NCBI GenBank assembly: GCA_017464525.1
Contig: JAFTZM010000041.1
Location: forward strand, 117,518 to 181,517
DNA: 64,000 nt
Reading direction: 5' to 3'
DNA from: Clostridia bacterium
Lineage (GTDB): Bacteria; Bacillota; Clostridia; Oscillospirales; QAKW01
A model generated the notes under the pieces. That model saw only the letters and a list, made by a program, of their open reading frames with translations. It was not told the DNA's origin and made no database searches. How positions within the stretch are numbered: the first letter of the stretch is position 1; every line of letters begins with the position of its first letter. The translations under genes and the position numbers were made by a program. This document shows, one piece after another, positions 38,682-47,942 of this stretch.

Positions 38682-40049
38682 TTATTCGGTTGCTCCTTTC
38701 AGTTCTTCCCATTTTGCCTCCAGTTCATGGGGGGTCAGGGCGGTCTGGCGGCCGCTTTCATATTCATGATCCACCCATTCCTTCATGGCGATCACCAGCG
38801 GATCCTTTTTCCCTACCGCGGCTTCCCCTTCCAGGCCGTAGTGCTCATTGATCCAGTAGGCGATGCCGGCCAGACCGGAGGTCTTACTGATCAGCACCGA
38901 GGCGGGGCGATTAAGGATCTTCTTCGTATCAAAAATATTATAGATCTCTTCGTCCTTCAAAAGGCCGTCGGCATGGATGCCGGCCTTGGTTACATTGAAG
39001 TTTTCGCCGATAAAGGGGGTCATCACAGGGATCTGATAGCCGATCTCCCGCTTGAAGAACTCGGCGATCTCGGTGATGACGGTGGTATCCATGCCATCCA
39101 GAGCGCCCCGCAGGGAGGCGTACTGCATCACCATGGCCTCCAGCGGCACATTGCCGGTACGCTCGCCGATGCCCAAGAGGGAGCAGTTCACAGAGGACGC
39201 GCCGTAAAGCCAGGCGGTGGAGGCATTGGCAACGGCTAAATAGAAATCGTTATGGCCGTGCCACTCCAGCAGCTCGCTGGGTACATCGGAATAATGCTGC
39301 AGACCGTAGATGATGCCGGGGACGCTGCGGGGCAGGGTGACCTCGGGATAAGGCACACCGTAGCCCATGGTATCGCAGGCACGGATCCGCACGGGGATCT
39401 TGGCATCCCGGCTCATCTTCATCAGCTCGTTCACAAAGGGAACCACAAAGCCGAAGAAATCTGCCCGGGTGATGTCCTCCAGATGGCAGCGGGGCATGAC
39501 CCCCGCCTCGAAGGCCTGCGCCACGGCGGCCAGATAGGTATCCATAGCCTGCTTACGGGTCATCTTTAATTTCTTAAAGATATGATAGTCGGAGCAGGAG
39601 ACCAGGATCCCCGTCTCCCGGATGCCCAGATCCTTTACTAATTTGAAATCCTCTTTATTGGCCCGGATCCAGGTGGTGATCTCCGGGAACCGAAGGCCCA
39701 GTTCCTGGCACTTCCGGAGGGCTTTCCGGTCCTTTTCGCTATAGACGAAAAATTCTGTCTGCCGAATAATGCCGTAGGGGCCGCCCAGCTTGGAGAGCAG
39801 CTTATAGATCTCCACGATCTGCTCCACCGTATAGGGCTCCACCGACTGCATCCCGTCCCGCAGGGAGGTATCGGTGATCCAGATCTCCTCCGGCATCCCG
39901 ATGGGCACCCGGCGGTGGTTAAAGCTGACCTTGGGAATATTTCCGTAGCTATAGACCTCCCGGTACAGATTGGGCTCCGCAACATCTTGCAGCGCATATT
40001 TATATGTTTCTTCTTCTAATAAGTGACTGACTTGGGATAATTCTAACAT
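38682..40049 (-). CDS. Citrate (Re)-synthase / isopropylmalate-synthase-like enzyme
   Basis: 455 residues from ATG 40047-40049 after CAGGAGGT; upstream codons of the same frame lie across the promoter and are not used. DRE-TIM metallolyase: 'ITDTSLRDGMQSVEPYTVEQ' (metal Asp, catalytic Arg), 'ETGILVSCSDYHIFKKL', 'RCHLEDITRADFFGFV', 'HGHNDFYLAVANA' (metal His pair). The length is short of full isopropylmalate synthase with its regulatory domain. Position at the head of an aconitase-Icd operon, and the HxHND region, fit Re-citrate synthase of anaerobes (acetyl-CoA + oxaloacetate to citrate). Homocitrate synthase is the alternative; stereochemistry cannot be read from sequence. Confidence 0.8.
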   Translation of the reverse strand: MLELSQVSHLLEEETYKYALQDVAEPNLYREVYSYGNIPKVSFNHRRVPIGMPEEIWITDTSLRDGMQSVEPYTVEQIVEIYKLLSKLGGPYGIIRQTEFFVYSEKDRKALRKCQELGLRFPEITTWIRANKEDFKLVKDLGIRETGILVSCSDYHIFKKLKMTRKQAMDTYLAAVAQAFEAGVMPRCHLEDITRADFFGFVVPFVNELMKMSRDAKIPVRIRACDTMGYGVPYPEVTLPRSVPGIIYGLQHYSDVPSELLEWHGHNDFYLAVANASTAWLYGASSVNCSLLGIGERTGNVPLEAMVMQYASLRGALDGMDTTVITEIAEFFKREIGYQIPVMTPFIGENFNVTKAGIHADGLLKDEEIYNIFDTKKILNRPASVLISKTSGLAGIAYWINEHYGLEGEAAVGKKDPLVIAMKEWVDHEYESGRQTALTPHELEAKWEELKGATE

Positions 40050-40067
40050 TTCGGTACCTCCTGTATG

Positions 40068-40105
40068 ATTGTATACAATTATACTACCCTTTCTGTATTT
40101 GTCAA
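40068..40105 (-). promoter_or_regulatory. Promoter and FadR-type operator of the citrate-branch operon
   Basis: Minus strand TTGACA (40100-40105)-N16-TATAAT (40078-40083). The palindrome ATTGTATACAAT (40068-40079) overlaps the -10 and start point. Confidence 0.78.
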
Positions 40106-40147
40106 TAATATATTTATGTAAAATATAGTAAAAATTGCCTTCTTTAC

Positions 40148-40176
40148 TTGTAAAAAATAAACAAAAGTGGTATGAT
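40148..40176 (+). promoter_or_regulatory. Promoter of the MBL / TIM-barrel pair
   Basis: TTGTAA-N17-TATGAT, 18 bases before ATG 40195. Confidence 0.6.
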
Positions 40177-40194
40177 ATCGCTGAGGTGATGAAG

Positions 40195-41010
40195 ATGAAC
40201 CGATTACATATGCTGAAAAATGCCACCCATACCCAGATGCAAAGCTTCATTATCGAAGAGGAGACCGGCAAGTTGCTGGTCATCGACGGTGGAAACTACG
40301 GCGACGCGCTGCATCTGCTGGAAAAGCTGCGGGAGATCACCGGGCAGCAGGTCCCCCATGTGGACGCCTGGTTTTTCACCCATGCCCACAGCGACCACAT
40401 GAACGCCTTCAACGAGCTGATGGACAAGCATCCCGGGGCGGTAGAATTTGACGCCATCTACTGCAATTTTCCCTCCCTGCAATACCTCGGCCTGGAGGAA
40501 AAGGATGCACCCAAGACACTGGGGGATTTCATCCGCTATTCCCCCCGTTTTGCCGAGAAGATCGTTACCGTTTCGATGGATGATATCTATACATTCGGTA
40601 GTTGCACCATTGAAATATTACAAACTGTAGATACTTCCGTCAAGGAAAACATTGTCAACAATTCCTCGGTAGTCTTTAAGATGCAGCTGGGGGCTAAGTC
40701 CATCCTCTTTTTGGGGGATCTGGGTGTGGAGGGCGGCCGGCGGCTCCTCCAAAACAAAAAAGACCGCTTAAAAAGCGATCTCTGCCAGATGGCCCATCAC
40801 GGCCAGAATGGGGTGGAGCGTGAGGTCTATGAAGCCATCGCCCCCGAAGCCTGCCTCTGGTGCGCCCCCGATTGGCTCTATAACAACGACCGGGGCAAAG
40901 GCTACAACACCCACATCTACCAGACCGTTATTGTACGGGGCTGGATGGAGGAGCTGGGGGTCAAGACCCATTATTGTATTAAAGACGGCGATCAGACCGT
41001 TGAATGTTAG
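40195..41010 (+). CDS. MBL-fold hydrolase (ComEC/Rec2-like)
   Basis: 271 residues from ATG 40195, 5 bases after GAGGTGA; ATG 40189 overlaps the ribosome site. Metal motif 'WFFTHAHSDHMNAF' (HxHxDH), strand 'LLVIDGGNYGD', second-site 'SILFLGDLG' and 'QMAHHGQNGV'. This D-L-G plus H-H-G set is typical of the ComEC-type MBL group, which includes phosphodiesterase-like enzymes. No signal peptide, so cytoplasmic. It is followed 10 bases later by a TIM-barrel-like gene in the same operon. Substrate unknown. Confidence 0.88.
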   Translation: MNRLHMLKNATHTQMQSFIIEEETGKLLVIDGGNYGDALHLLEKLREITGQQVPHVDAWFFTHAHSDHMNAFNELMDKHPGAVEFDAIYCNFPSLQYLGLEEKDAPKTLGDFIRYSPRFAEKIVTVSMDDIYTFGSCTIEILQTVDTSVKENIVNNSSVVFKMQLGAKSILFLGDLGVEGGRRLLQNKKDRLKSDLCQMAHHGQNGVEREVYEAIAPEACLWCAPDWLYNNDRGKGYNTHIYQTVIVRGWMEELGVKTHYCIKDGDQTVEC

Positions 41011-41020
41011 GAGGAGCACC

Positions 41021-42337
41021 ATGAAACACAAATTACTCGCCCGCCATCCGCTGGGCAACCCCAACCGGGTATGGAAACAGGATCAGTTTATCCTCAGCGT
41101 GGCCAGCGCCGGCCCCATGGATTCAAAATTCAGAAAAATCAGTGATCTTACCCTGCGCAAGACCCGCCGCGCTGTGCAGGCCTCCATTGATGCCGGCTTT
41201 AACCTGATCGGTTGCCTTTGGGCACCCCCGGAGATGGCCATGGATATCGTGCGGACGGCCGAGAGCCTCGGCGGGAATGTTCAGTTTCAGGATCTGCACC
41301 GATTCGGCGGTATGGGGAACAAAAATATTTTTTGCGAAACCAACGACTATGCCGGCGTGATCGGTGATCTGGAGCCGTGGAAATGCGTCAAGTCCCTTTG
41401 CCTCTGGGATGAGCCCATTCTGGAGGAGCATATGCAGGAGACCCATCGCATGATCGAATACTGCGAAAAGGTGCGCCCGGAAATGCTGCCCTATACTGTA
41501 GCCAATCCGGACTACTGCCGGGTCTTTGAGGGGGATCTGGCCCTCTACACCGCGTACATTCAGAAGTATCTGGATATCATCGACCCGGCGCAGATGTCCT
41601 TCGATTACTACCCCATCGGCCGGTCCTGCTACGACCCCGCCCGCCAGCTGGATAATTCCACCATGTGGATCGATCTGGAGCTGGTGCGCCGGGAGGCCCA
41701 GCAGCGCAATATCCCCTTCTGGTTCTGGTACCAGGCCCACCGCTTCCACTTCCATAAGATTTATTATACCTACGATTTCGCTATGACCCGATCCATGGCC
41801 TATGCCGGGATCCTCCACGGCATCAAGGCAGCGGAGTGCTACTCCGAATTCGATGGCTACATCGACCCCGCCACCGGCGGCCCGGGCGTAGATTTCGAGG
41901 CTCAGCAGAAGCTCAACCGGGAGATTCATATGCTGGGCAACACCCTGATGGCGCTGACCTGCAAGCGGGTCATCCACGACGAGACGATGCTGCCGGAAAA
42001 TCCCGATATGGGCGGCTACCGCACCCCCATCGAGGAAAGCGAGCTGGTGGAAGGCCCCCTGCTGCCCCGCATCTCCATCTCGGAGCACGAGGATGAATAC
42101 GGCAATCAGTACCTGATGGTACTCAACCGGGACTACGAAAAAGAGGCCCATATCCAGTTCCAACTCAAAAACCCCTCCCATATCTTTGAGGTCAGCAAGG
42201 AGGACGGCGAACAGCATCTTTCCTTTGAGGACGCCATCCGCTTCTCAATGCACCTCGCCCCCGGCGAGCTCCGCCTCTTCCGCCTCCAGCCGGCCGAGGA
42301 AGAGCCCTATACCATCGAATACTATCTCGAAAAGTAA
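41021..42337 (+). CDS. Putative TIM-barrel glycoside hydrolase, family unassigned
   Basis: 438 residues from ATG 41021 after GGAGGAGCACC. No signal peptide. Features of a beta-galactosidase/cellulase-like barrel: 'ASIDAGFNLIGCLWAPPEM' at the start, 'VKSLCLWDEPILEEHMQETH' (DE pair at a strand end), 'MSFDYYPIG', 'IPFWFWYQAHRFHFHKIYY', 'AECYSEFDGYI', then a C-terminal beta-sandwich ('YLMVLNRDY', 'HLAPGELRLFRL'). Glu in WDEP and in YSEF are the best candidates for the catalytic pair. I do not recognise the exact family. Partner of the MBL gene upstream. Confidence 0.68.
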   Translation: MKHKLLARHPLGNPNRVWKQDQFILSVASAGPMDSKFRKISDLTLRKTRRAVQASIDAGFNLIGCLWAPPEMAMDIVRTAESLGGNVQFQDLHRFGGMGNKNIFCETNDYAGVIGDLEPWKCVKSLCLWDEPILEEHMQETHRMIEYCEKVRPEMLPYTVANPDYCRVFEGDLALYTAYIQKYLDIIDPAQMSFDYYPIGRSCYDPARQLDNSTMWIDLELVRREAQQRNIPFWFWYQAHRFHFHKIYYTYDFAMTRSMAYAGILHGIKAAECYSEFDGYIDPATGGPGVDFEAQQKLNREIHMLGNTLMALTCKRVIHDETMLPENPDMGGYRTPIEESELVEGPLLPRISISEHEDEYGNQYLMVLNRDYEKEAHIQFQLKNPSHIFEVSKEDGEQHLSFEDAIRFSMHLAPGELRLFRLQPAEEEPYTIEYYLEK

Positions 42338-42390
42338 CCCCCTGCCTCCCTCGTCAGAGGGAGCCGAAGTTTGAGAAAGTCTGTATAAAA

Positions 42391-42425
42391 AAGAGGAAGA
42401 ATTTCGCAATTCTTCCTCTTTTCTT
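42391..42425. terminator. Rho-independent terminator
   Basis: AAGAGGAAGAATT / AATTCTTCCTCTT with a TCGC loop, A-run before and TTCTTCTCTT after. Confidence 0.82.
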
Positions 42426-42527
42426 CTCTTCAAACAGAGCCTTCAAAACGGAAACATATTTTGCCGGCGCGACCCAAAGGTGTATGTGCCCGGCGCAATA
42501 GGGCCCGTTTTCAAGGCTCATGCACCA

Positions 42528-43061
42528 TTAATAATTCTCAGCACGAACCTCAAAGTAGCTCTTGGGATGTGCGCAGACGGGGCAAACCTCGGGAGCCTTC
42601 TTGCCCATCACCAGGTGACCGCAGTTGCGGCATTCCCACATGGTCTCTTCGCTCTTCTCGAATACCTTCTGCATCTCAACGTTGGAGAGCAGGGCACGGT
42701 AGCGCTCCTCATGGGTCTTTTCGATGGCGGCTACAGCGCGGAACTGATATGCCAGCTTGGTGAAGCCCTCTTCCTCGGCCTCCTTGGCAAAGGTATCGTA
42801 CATATCGGTCCACTCATAGTTCTCGCCCTCGGCGGCAGCCAGCAGATTAGCAGCGGTATCACCCAGCTCGCCCAGCGCCTTGAACCACATCTTGGCGTGC
42901 TCCTTCTCATTGTCAGCAGTCTTCTGGAAGATGGCAGCGATCTGCTCATAGCCCTCCTTCTTGGCAACGGAAGCAAAGTAAGTATACTTGTTTCTGGCCT
43001 GGCTCTCGCCGGCAAAGGCGGTCATCAAATTCTTTTCGGTCTTAGATCCTTTCAGTTCCAT
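42528..43061 (-). CDS. rbr: Rubrerythrin
   Basis: 177 residues. N-terminal ferritin-like diiron domain with '[15 protein letters not shown]', '[13 protein letters not shown]' and '[14 protein letters not shown]' (Glu/His ligands), C-terminal rubredoxin domain with 'CRNCGH' and 'CPVCAHP'. Rubrerythrin reduces hydrogen peroxide to water in anaerobes, using electrons from rubredoxin. AAAAGGAG precedes ATG 43061. Second gene of a perR-rbr operon, 26 bases after perR, so it is peroxide-induced. Confidence 0.97.
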   Translation of the reverse strand: MELKGSKTEKNLMTAFAGESQARNKYTYFASVAKKEGYEQIAAIFQKTADNEKEHAKMWFKALGELGDTAANLLAAAEGENYEWTDMYDTFAKEAEEEGFTKLAYQFRAVAAIEKTHEERYRALLSNVEMQKVFEKSEETMWECRNCGHLVMGKKAPEVCPVCAHPKSYFEVRAENY

Positions 43062-43087
43062 GGTTGTTCTCCTTTTATCTTAAAAAA

Positions 43088-43444
43088 TTATTGACAGTTT
43101 TCGCAGGTGTAATGGATGGCCAGCTCATATTCATGGATGGGAAAGCCCAGCCGCTGCTCCATTTCCTGCTGCAGACCCTCGGAGGGGTGGTCGCAGACCT
43201 TGCCGCAGACATCACACACCAAATGAATATGCGGGATGCTGCTTTTATCATAACGGTCGGTGCGATCCCGGAAGGTGAGCTTTTTGATCTCCCCTATCTC
43301 CGAAAGATGGATCAGGTTGTTATAAACCGTGGCCAGAGCGATGCCCGGCATCTCGGCCTTTGCCAGCTGATAGATCTCATCGGCTGTCATGTGCCGCTTT
43401 GACTCCCGGATCAACCGCAAGATCAATGCACGTTGCTTGGTCAT
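43088..43444 (-). CDS. perR: Fur-family peroxide regulator PerR
   Basis: 118 residues from ATG 43442-43444 after GGAGGT; the upstream codon at 43471 would lie in an operator. Winged helix 'HMTADEIYQLAKAEMPGIAL' and 'ATVYNNLIHLSEIGEI', then metal-binding 'SSIPHIHLVCDVCGKVCD' and C-terminal 'CENC' (structural zinc, two CxxC). Two Per boxes around its own promoter and a rubrerythrin target make PerR the right paralog among Fur proteins. Confidence 0.93.
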   Translation of the reverse strand: MTKQRALILRLIRESKRHMTADEIYQLAKAEMPGIALATVYNNLIHLSEIGEIKKLTFRDRTDRYDKSSIPHIHLVCDVCGKVCDHPSEGLQQEMEQRLGFPIHEYELAIHYTCENCQ

Positions 43445-43461
43445 CCTCTTACCTCCATTTT

Positions 43462-43476
43462 TTAGAACCATTCTAA
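43462..43476. promoter_or_regulatory. Per box 1
   Basis: TTAGAACCATTCTAA, a palindrome with the 7-1-7 Per-box pattern, downstream of the start point of perR-rbr. Confidence 0.82.
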
Positions 43477-43487
43477 ATCCTGACTAA

Positions 43488-43516
43488 AGTATAGCACACC
43501 TTTTTCTGTTTGTCAA
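43488..43516 (-). promoter_or_regulatory. perR-rbr promoter
   Basis: Minus strand TTGACA-N17-TATACT, framed by the two Per boxes. Confidence 0.85.
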
Positions 43517-43524
43517 CACTTTTT

Positions 43525-43539
43525 TTAGAATAATTCTAA
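43525..43539. promoter_or_regulatory. Per box 2
   Basis: TTAGAATAATTCTAA, perfect palindrome, one base from the Bacillus Per-box consensus; upstream of the -35. Confidence 0.88.
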
Positions 43540-43567
43540 AAAATAAAACCGGACGTTTTGTCCGGTT

Positions 43568-45367
43568 TTATTTTTTTAAAAACCACCCGTAGCCGCCGGG
43601 GGCAAGCATATGGTTTTCGTATTTTTCTGTTAATAGCGGCTCGCCCTCCACATAAAAGGGCACCTGGCCGAAGTTCATAGCCACCCGCACCCCGCCCCGA
43701 TCGAAGATCAGGCGTTTTGCCTCATAGGAAACAAAGGTACAGTCCCCGGCAAAATCCTTGCGGCGGGCCTGCCGGGCGGCGCCCAGCTTTTTATAAAACG
43801 CCAGCATTTCCCGATCCCCATGGCCCCAAGGGTAGGTGCCCCGGCAATAGGGATCGCCGTAGCCCTCCATGGCGATCTCGTCCCCATAGAAGATACAGGG
43901 GATCCCGGGCAGGGAAAATTGCAGCAGCGCCGCCTTTTTCAGCAGCTCGGCGCCCTTGGCGCGCTGGGCCTCATTCAAGTAATTATCTGCCTGGAAGGCA
44001 CGAGGCGGGATAAAATCAGCGCCCAAGCGGTTGAGGATCCGGGCGGTATCGTGGGTGGAAAGGATATTCATCAGCACCCGCAGCACCGGCTGGGGATAGC
44101 TTTCCAGCAGCTCCATCACCGCCCGATAGAAGGCGGCGGTATCGCCGGTCTTCAGCAGCGCCACAATAGCCTCCAGCCAGGGGTAATTCATCACAGTATC
44201 GCATTGGTTGCCCAGCAAAAATTTGCGGCGGGCGCCGTAGCTGACCTTTTCCACCGCATTTTCCCACACTTCGCCGATAATAATGCTGTTTTTTGCGGTG
44301 TTTTTGACCCGTTTCCGGAAGGCCTCCAGAAATTCATCCGGCAGCTCATCCGCCACATCCAGCCGCCAGCCGTAGGCCCCCCGCTCCATCCATTGGCGGG
44401 CGATGCCCTGCTCGCCGGCAATATAATCCAGAAAATCCTCCGAACGCTCATCCACGCAGGGCAGGGTGTCGAATCCCCACCAGCAGTCATATTTTTCGGG
44501 AAAATCCATAAACTGGTACCAATGATAATAGGGCGACTCCTTGCTCTGATAGGCCCCCACCCCGGGGTACAACCCCTCCCGGTTGAAATAGCGGCTATTG
44601 GCGCCGGTATGGGAAAAAACACCATCCAGCACGATGCGGATGCCATAGCCTTCCGCTTCCCGGCAGAGGGCCTCAAAATCTTCATTTTCCCCTAAAAGGG
44701 GATCGACCTGCTCGTAATCGGCGGTGCTGTAGCGATGGTTTTCACCGCTTTCGAAGATAGGGTTCAGATAGATCAGATCCACCCCTAATTCTTTCATATA
44801 AGGAAGCTTTTCCCGGATACCCGCCAGATTGCCGCCGAAAAAGTCGTTGCCCTTAAAATCCGGGCGATCCTGCGTAAAGAGGGGACGTTCCTCCCAGCTT
44901 TCATGGTAGATCCGGGGGCCCTTCACCGGGCGGGGCTGGGCCATTTTGCCCTTACAAAAGCGATCGGGAAAGATCTGATACCACACGCCGCCGGCCAGCT
45001 CTGCGGGGGTCTCAAAATTTCGCTCATAAACGGTGAGCCGCCATTCCGGCAGCCAATCCGCCGCCATGGCCCGCACCCCATCGGGGGTGCCAATGAACAT
45101 AAAGGTTCCATCGGTCTTTTCCGCCTCAAAGCGGTAAAAGCACAGCCCCACCGTATTCAGCCGCAGAATACCGGAAAAGCACTGGGTATCCCCCTCCTGC
45201 TCCAGCCAGCCGGCCTCTGCCTCCCCGGTCTCATAGCGGAACACCGCCCGGATCCGGATGCAGGCAGGCTCATCCTGCAAGACTACCTTCATAAAAAGAG
45301 GCTCACCGGCGCGGACCGCACCGAAGGGCCGTTTGTATTCAATTTCTCTGCTATTAAATAAAACCAT
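43568..45367 (-). CDS. GH13 alpha-amylase family enzyme (neopullulanase-like)
   Basis: 599 residues from ATG 45365-45367 ('VLFNSREIEYKRPFGAV', the usual start of clostridial cyclomaltodextrinase-type proteins). N-terminal beta-sandwich to about residue 120, then the barrel: 'VDLIYLNPIFESGENHRYST', 'RIVLDGVFSHTG' (region I), 'GWRLDVADEL' (nucleophile Asp), 'IIGEVWE' (acid Glu), 'ILSTHDTARI' (third Asp), and a C-terminal beta domain. No signal peptide, so it works inside on imported or stored alpha-glucans. Next to and divergent from glgC. The predicted promoter leaves almost no leader, so the start could be leaderless; ATG 45385 is an alternative. Confidence 0.88.
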   Translation of the reverse strand: MVLFNSREIEYKRPFGAVRAGEPLFMKVVLQDEPACIRIRAVFRYETGEAEAGWLEQEGDTQCFSGILRLNTVGLCFYRFEAEKTDGTFMFIGTPDGVRAMAADWLPEWRLTVYERNFETPAELAGGVWYQIFPDRFCKGKMAQPRPVKGPRIYHESWEERPLFTQDRPDFKGNDFFGGNLAGIREKLPYMKELGVDLIYLNPIFESGENHRYSTADYEQVDPLLGENEDFEALCREAEGYGIRIVLDGVFSHTGANSRYFNREGLYPGVGAYQSKESPYYHWYQFMDFPEKYDCWWGFDTLPCVDERSEDFLDYIAGEQGIARQWMERGAYGWRLDVADELPDEFLEAFRKRVKNTAKNSIIIGEVWENAVEKVSYGARRKFLLGNQCDTVMNYPWLEAIVALLKTGDTAAFYRAVMELLESYPQPVLRVLMNILSTHDTARILNRLGADFIPPRAFQADNYLNEAQRAKGAELLKKAALLQFSLPGIPCIFYGDEIAMEGYGDPYCRGTYPWGHGDREMLAFYKKLGAARQARRKDFAGDCTFVSYEAKRLIFDRGGVRVAMNFGQVPFYVEGEPLLTEKYENHMLAPGGYGWFLKK

Positions 45368-45374
45368 ACATATA

Positions 45375-45402
45375 ATATTATGCATTTTCCCGCCGTTGTC
45401 AA
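45375..45402 (-). promoter_or_regulatory. Promoter of the GH13 gene
   Basis: Minus strand TTGACA-N16-TAATAT; predicted start point about 45368, at the start codon. Confidence 0.6.
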
Positions 45403-45608
45403 GAGGGAAACGGAAAAACTTTAGCGAAACCGCCAATTTTAACGACTGCAATTTTCTAATTTTGTTAAAAATAACTAAAATAATGAGCCTGTTTTTATGC
45501 AATTAATGGATTTTTAGGGTTTCGGCAAAATTTACTGTTCCTTTTGCCGTCAGTTGTATTATAATAAGGATATAGAATAATAATGGTATCCCTAGAAAGG
45601 AGAAACCC

Positions 45609-46826
45609 ATGAAAAGAAAAGAAATGCTGGCCATGCTGCTGGCAGGCGGTCAGGGCAGCCGCCTTTATGTACTCACCCAGGAGATGGCAAAGCCTGCCGT
45701 TCCCTTCGGCGGTAAATACCGCATCATCGATTTTCCCTTATCCAACTGCACCAATTCCGGTATCGATACCGTTGGTGTGCTCACCCAGTACCGTCCCCTG
45801 GAGTTGCACAGTTACATCGGCAACGGCCAGCCCTGGGATCTGGACCGGATGAACGGCGGGGTACATATCCTGCCCCCCTATGTTTCCGGCTCCACCGGCG
45901 AATGGTATGCCGGTACGGCCAACGCTATTTATCAGAACATTGAGTTTATCGAAAAGTACAACCCTGAATATGTACTGATCCTTTCCGGCGACCATGTTTA
46001 CAAAATGGACTACAGCAAGATGCTGGCCTTCCACAAGGAAAAGAATGCCGATGCCACCATCGCCACCCTGCAGGTGCCTATCGAAGAAGCCAGCCGCTTC
46101 GGCATCATCAACGCCCACGATGACGATTGCATCTATGAATTTGAAGAGAAGCCTCCCCATCCCAAGAGTGACCGTGCCTCCATGGGCATCTATGTGTTCA
46201 CCTGGGAAAAGCTGCGGAAGTATCTGATCGAGGACGAAGCGGATCCCAACAGTTCCAAGGACTTCGGCAAGGATGTTCTGCCCAAGATGCTGAACGCCGG
46301 CGAGCGGATGTTTGCCTATCCCTTTGAGGGCTACTGGAAGGATGTAGGCACCATCGAAAGCCTCTGGGAGGCCAATATGGATCTGCTGAATCCCAAGATC
46401 CCCCTCAATATGTCCGACCCCGACTGGCGGATCTATGCCCGCCACGACCATAACCTGATGCCCCAGTACATCGGCAAGAATGTGCAGATCGGCGAGTCTA
46501 TGGTCACGGAAAACTGCACCCTGAATGGCTGCAGCCTGTGGTACAGCGTGCTCTTCAATGGTGTTTCCATCGAGGAAGGCACCTCCCTGAACTCCGCCGT
46601 TGTGATGCAGGGTGCCAAGATCGGTAAGAACTGCACCATCAAATACGCCATCATCGCCAACGATGCTGTCATCGAGGACGGTGCTGTGATCGGCGCCGAG
46701 CCCGAGCACTACCACGACGGGGAGTGGGGTATCGCCGTCATCGGCTCCGGTGCTGTTGTGAAGGCCGGCCAAGTGGTACGCCCCAAGGAAATGATCAAAC
46801 CCAACACCGTGAAGGAGGGCGAGTAA
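45609..46826 (+). CDS. glgC: Glucose-1-phosphate adenylyltransferase GlgC
   Basis: 405 residues. N-terminal nucleotidyltransferase motif '[14 protein letters not shown]' and '[20 protein letters not shown]', catalytic 'GDHVYKMDY', 'FEEKP' substrate lysine, C-terminal left-handed beta-helix ('[16 protein letters not shown]', '[19 protein letters not shown]'). It makes ADP-glucose, the committed step of glycogen synthesis. AGAAAGGAG before ATG 45609; a -10 TATAAT lies at about 45560-45565 with a poor -35. First gene of glgC-glgD-glgA. Confidence 0.97.
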   Translation: MKRKEMLAMLLAGGQGSRLYVLTQEMAKPAVPFGGKYRIIDFPLSNCTNSGIDTVGVLTQYRPLELHSYIGNGQPWDLDRMNGGVHILPPYVSGSTGEWYAGTANAIYQNIEFIEKYNPEYVLILSGDHVYKMDYSKMLAFHKEKNADATIATLQVPIEEASRFGIINAHDDDCIYEFEEKPPHPKSDRASMGIYVFTWEKLRKYLIEDEADPNSSKDFGKDVLPKMLNAGERMFAYPFEGYWKDVGTIESLWEANMDLLNPKIPLNMSDPDWRIYARHDHNLMPQYIGKNVQIGESMVTENCTLNGCSLWYSVLFNGVSIEEGTSLNSAVVMQGAKIGKNCTIKYAIIANDAVIEDGAVIGAEPEHYHDGEWGIAVIGSGAVVKAGQVVRPKEMIKPNTVKEGE

Positions 46827-46827
46827 T

Positions 46828-47940
46828 ATGAACGCATTAGGTATTATTTTTTGCGATCACTATAGTGAAAATACCCCCAAAAATGAACTGATCCAATCCC
46901 GCACCCCGGCTGCCCTGCCCTATGCAGGCAGATACCGCACCATCGACTTTGCCCTTTCCGGTATGGTCAACGCCGGCATTAGCGATATCGGCGTGATCTG
47001 CAAAGAAAACTACGGCTCCCTGCTGGATCATTTAGGCAGCGGTGAGGATTGGGATCTCAACCGCCGCAAGGGCGGCATCATGCTGCTGACCCCCCTTTCC
47101 CGGCCGGAGCACACCACCGCCACCCGGGGCCGCCTGGACGCTCTGCGGGCGGTGAAGGGCTTTATTGCCGGCCTGAACCATGAGCTGGTGGTGATGGCCT
47201 TCGGCGGCACGGTGGCCAACATTGATCTGGAGGCCATGATGGAGGAGCATCTGAAAAACGATGCTTATCTGACCGTTGCCTACAGCAGGATCCCGGCCGG
47301 TGCCGGCGAAATGATGGTCCATTCCATGGCCGACGGCCGCATCGAAAGTATTACCTACAAGCAGTCCGGCACAAGAGAAGTGGGTAATTTTGCCATCGGC
47401 GCTTATGTCATGAGCAAAAAGGACCTGATGGAATTCCTGGAGGAAGCAGACAACAACGACTACACCAACATGAACCGGGAGCTGATCCAGAAAAATCTGC
47501 CCACCCGCAAGATCTGCGGCTATGAGCATAATGGCTACGCACGCATTATCCGCACCGTAGAAGAATATTATGCCGCCAGCATGGATATGCTGGATCCGAA
47601 GGCTAAAATGGATCTCTTTGCCGCCGAGCGGCCGGTCTATACCAAGGTCAAGGACTCTGTTCCCACCCTTTATGATTACCACGCCATTGTAGAAAACAGC
47701 CTCATCGCAGACGGCTGCACCATCAAGGGTACCGTGAAGAACTCGGTGATCTTCCGCGGCGTTACCGTGGAGGAAGGGGCTGTGGTGGAGGATTCCATCC
47801 TGATGCAGAGAAGTGTGGTGGGCAAAAACGCCAAGGTGAGCCGCACCATCACCGATAAAAATGTGACCGTGAGCGAGGATTGCGAGATGCAGGGAACTGC
47901 TGCGCTGCCCTTTGTGATCGGAAAAGGTAAGAAGGTATAA
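46828..47940 (+). CDS. glgD: GlgD subunit of ADP-glucose pyrophosphorylase
   Basis: 370 residues, GlgC paralog. The N-terminal nucleotide loop is degenerate ('MNALGIIFCDHYSENTPKNE', no GGxGxRL), while the fold and the beta-helix repeats ('VKNSVIFRGVTVEEGAVVED') remain. This is the non-catalytic or regulatory GlgD of Firmicutes, which partners GlgC. It starts 1 base after the glgC stop. Confidence 0.95.
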   Translation: MNALGIIFCDHYSENTPKNELIQSRTPAALPYAGRYRTIDFALSGMVNAGISDIGVICKENYGSLLDHLGSGEDWDLNRRKGGIMLLTPLSRPEHTTATRGRLDALRAVKGFIAGLNHELVVMAFGGTVANIDLEAMMEEHLKNDAYLTVAYSRIPAGAGEMMVHSMADGRIESITYKQSGTREVGNFAIGAYVMSKKDLMEFLEEADNNDYTNMNRELIQKNLPTRKICGYEHNGYARIIRTVEEYYAASMDMLDPKAKMDLFAAERPVYTKVKDSVPTLYDYHAIVENSLIADGCTIKGTVKNSVIFRGVTVEEGAVVEDSILMQRSVVGKNAKVSRTITDKNVTVSEDCEMQGTAALPFVIGKGKKV

Positions 47941-47942
47941 AA

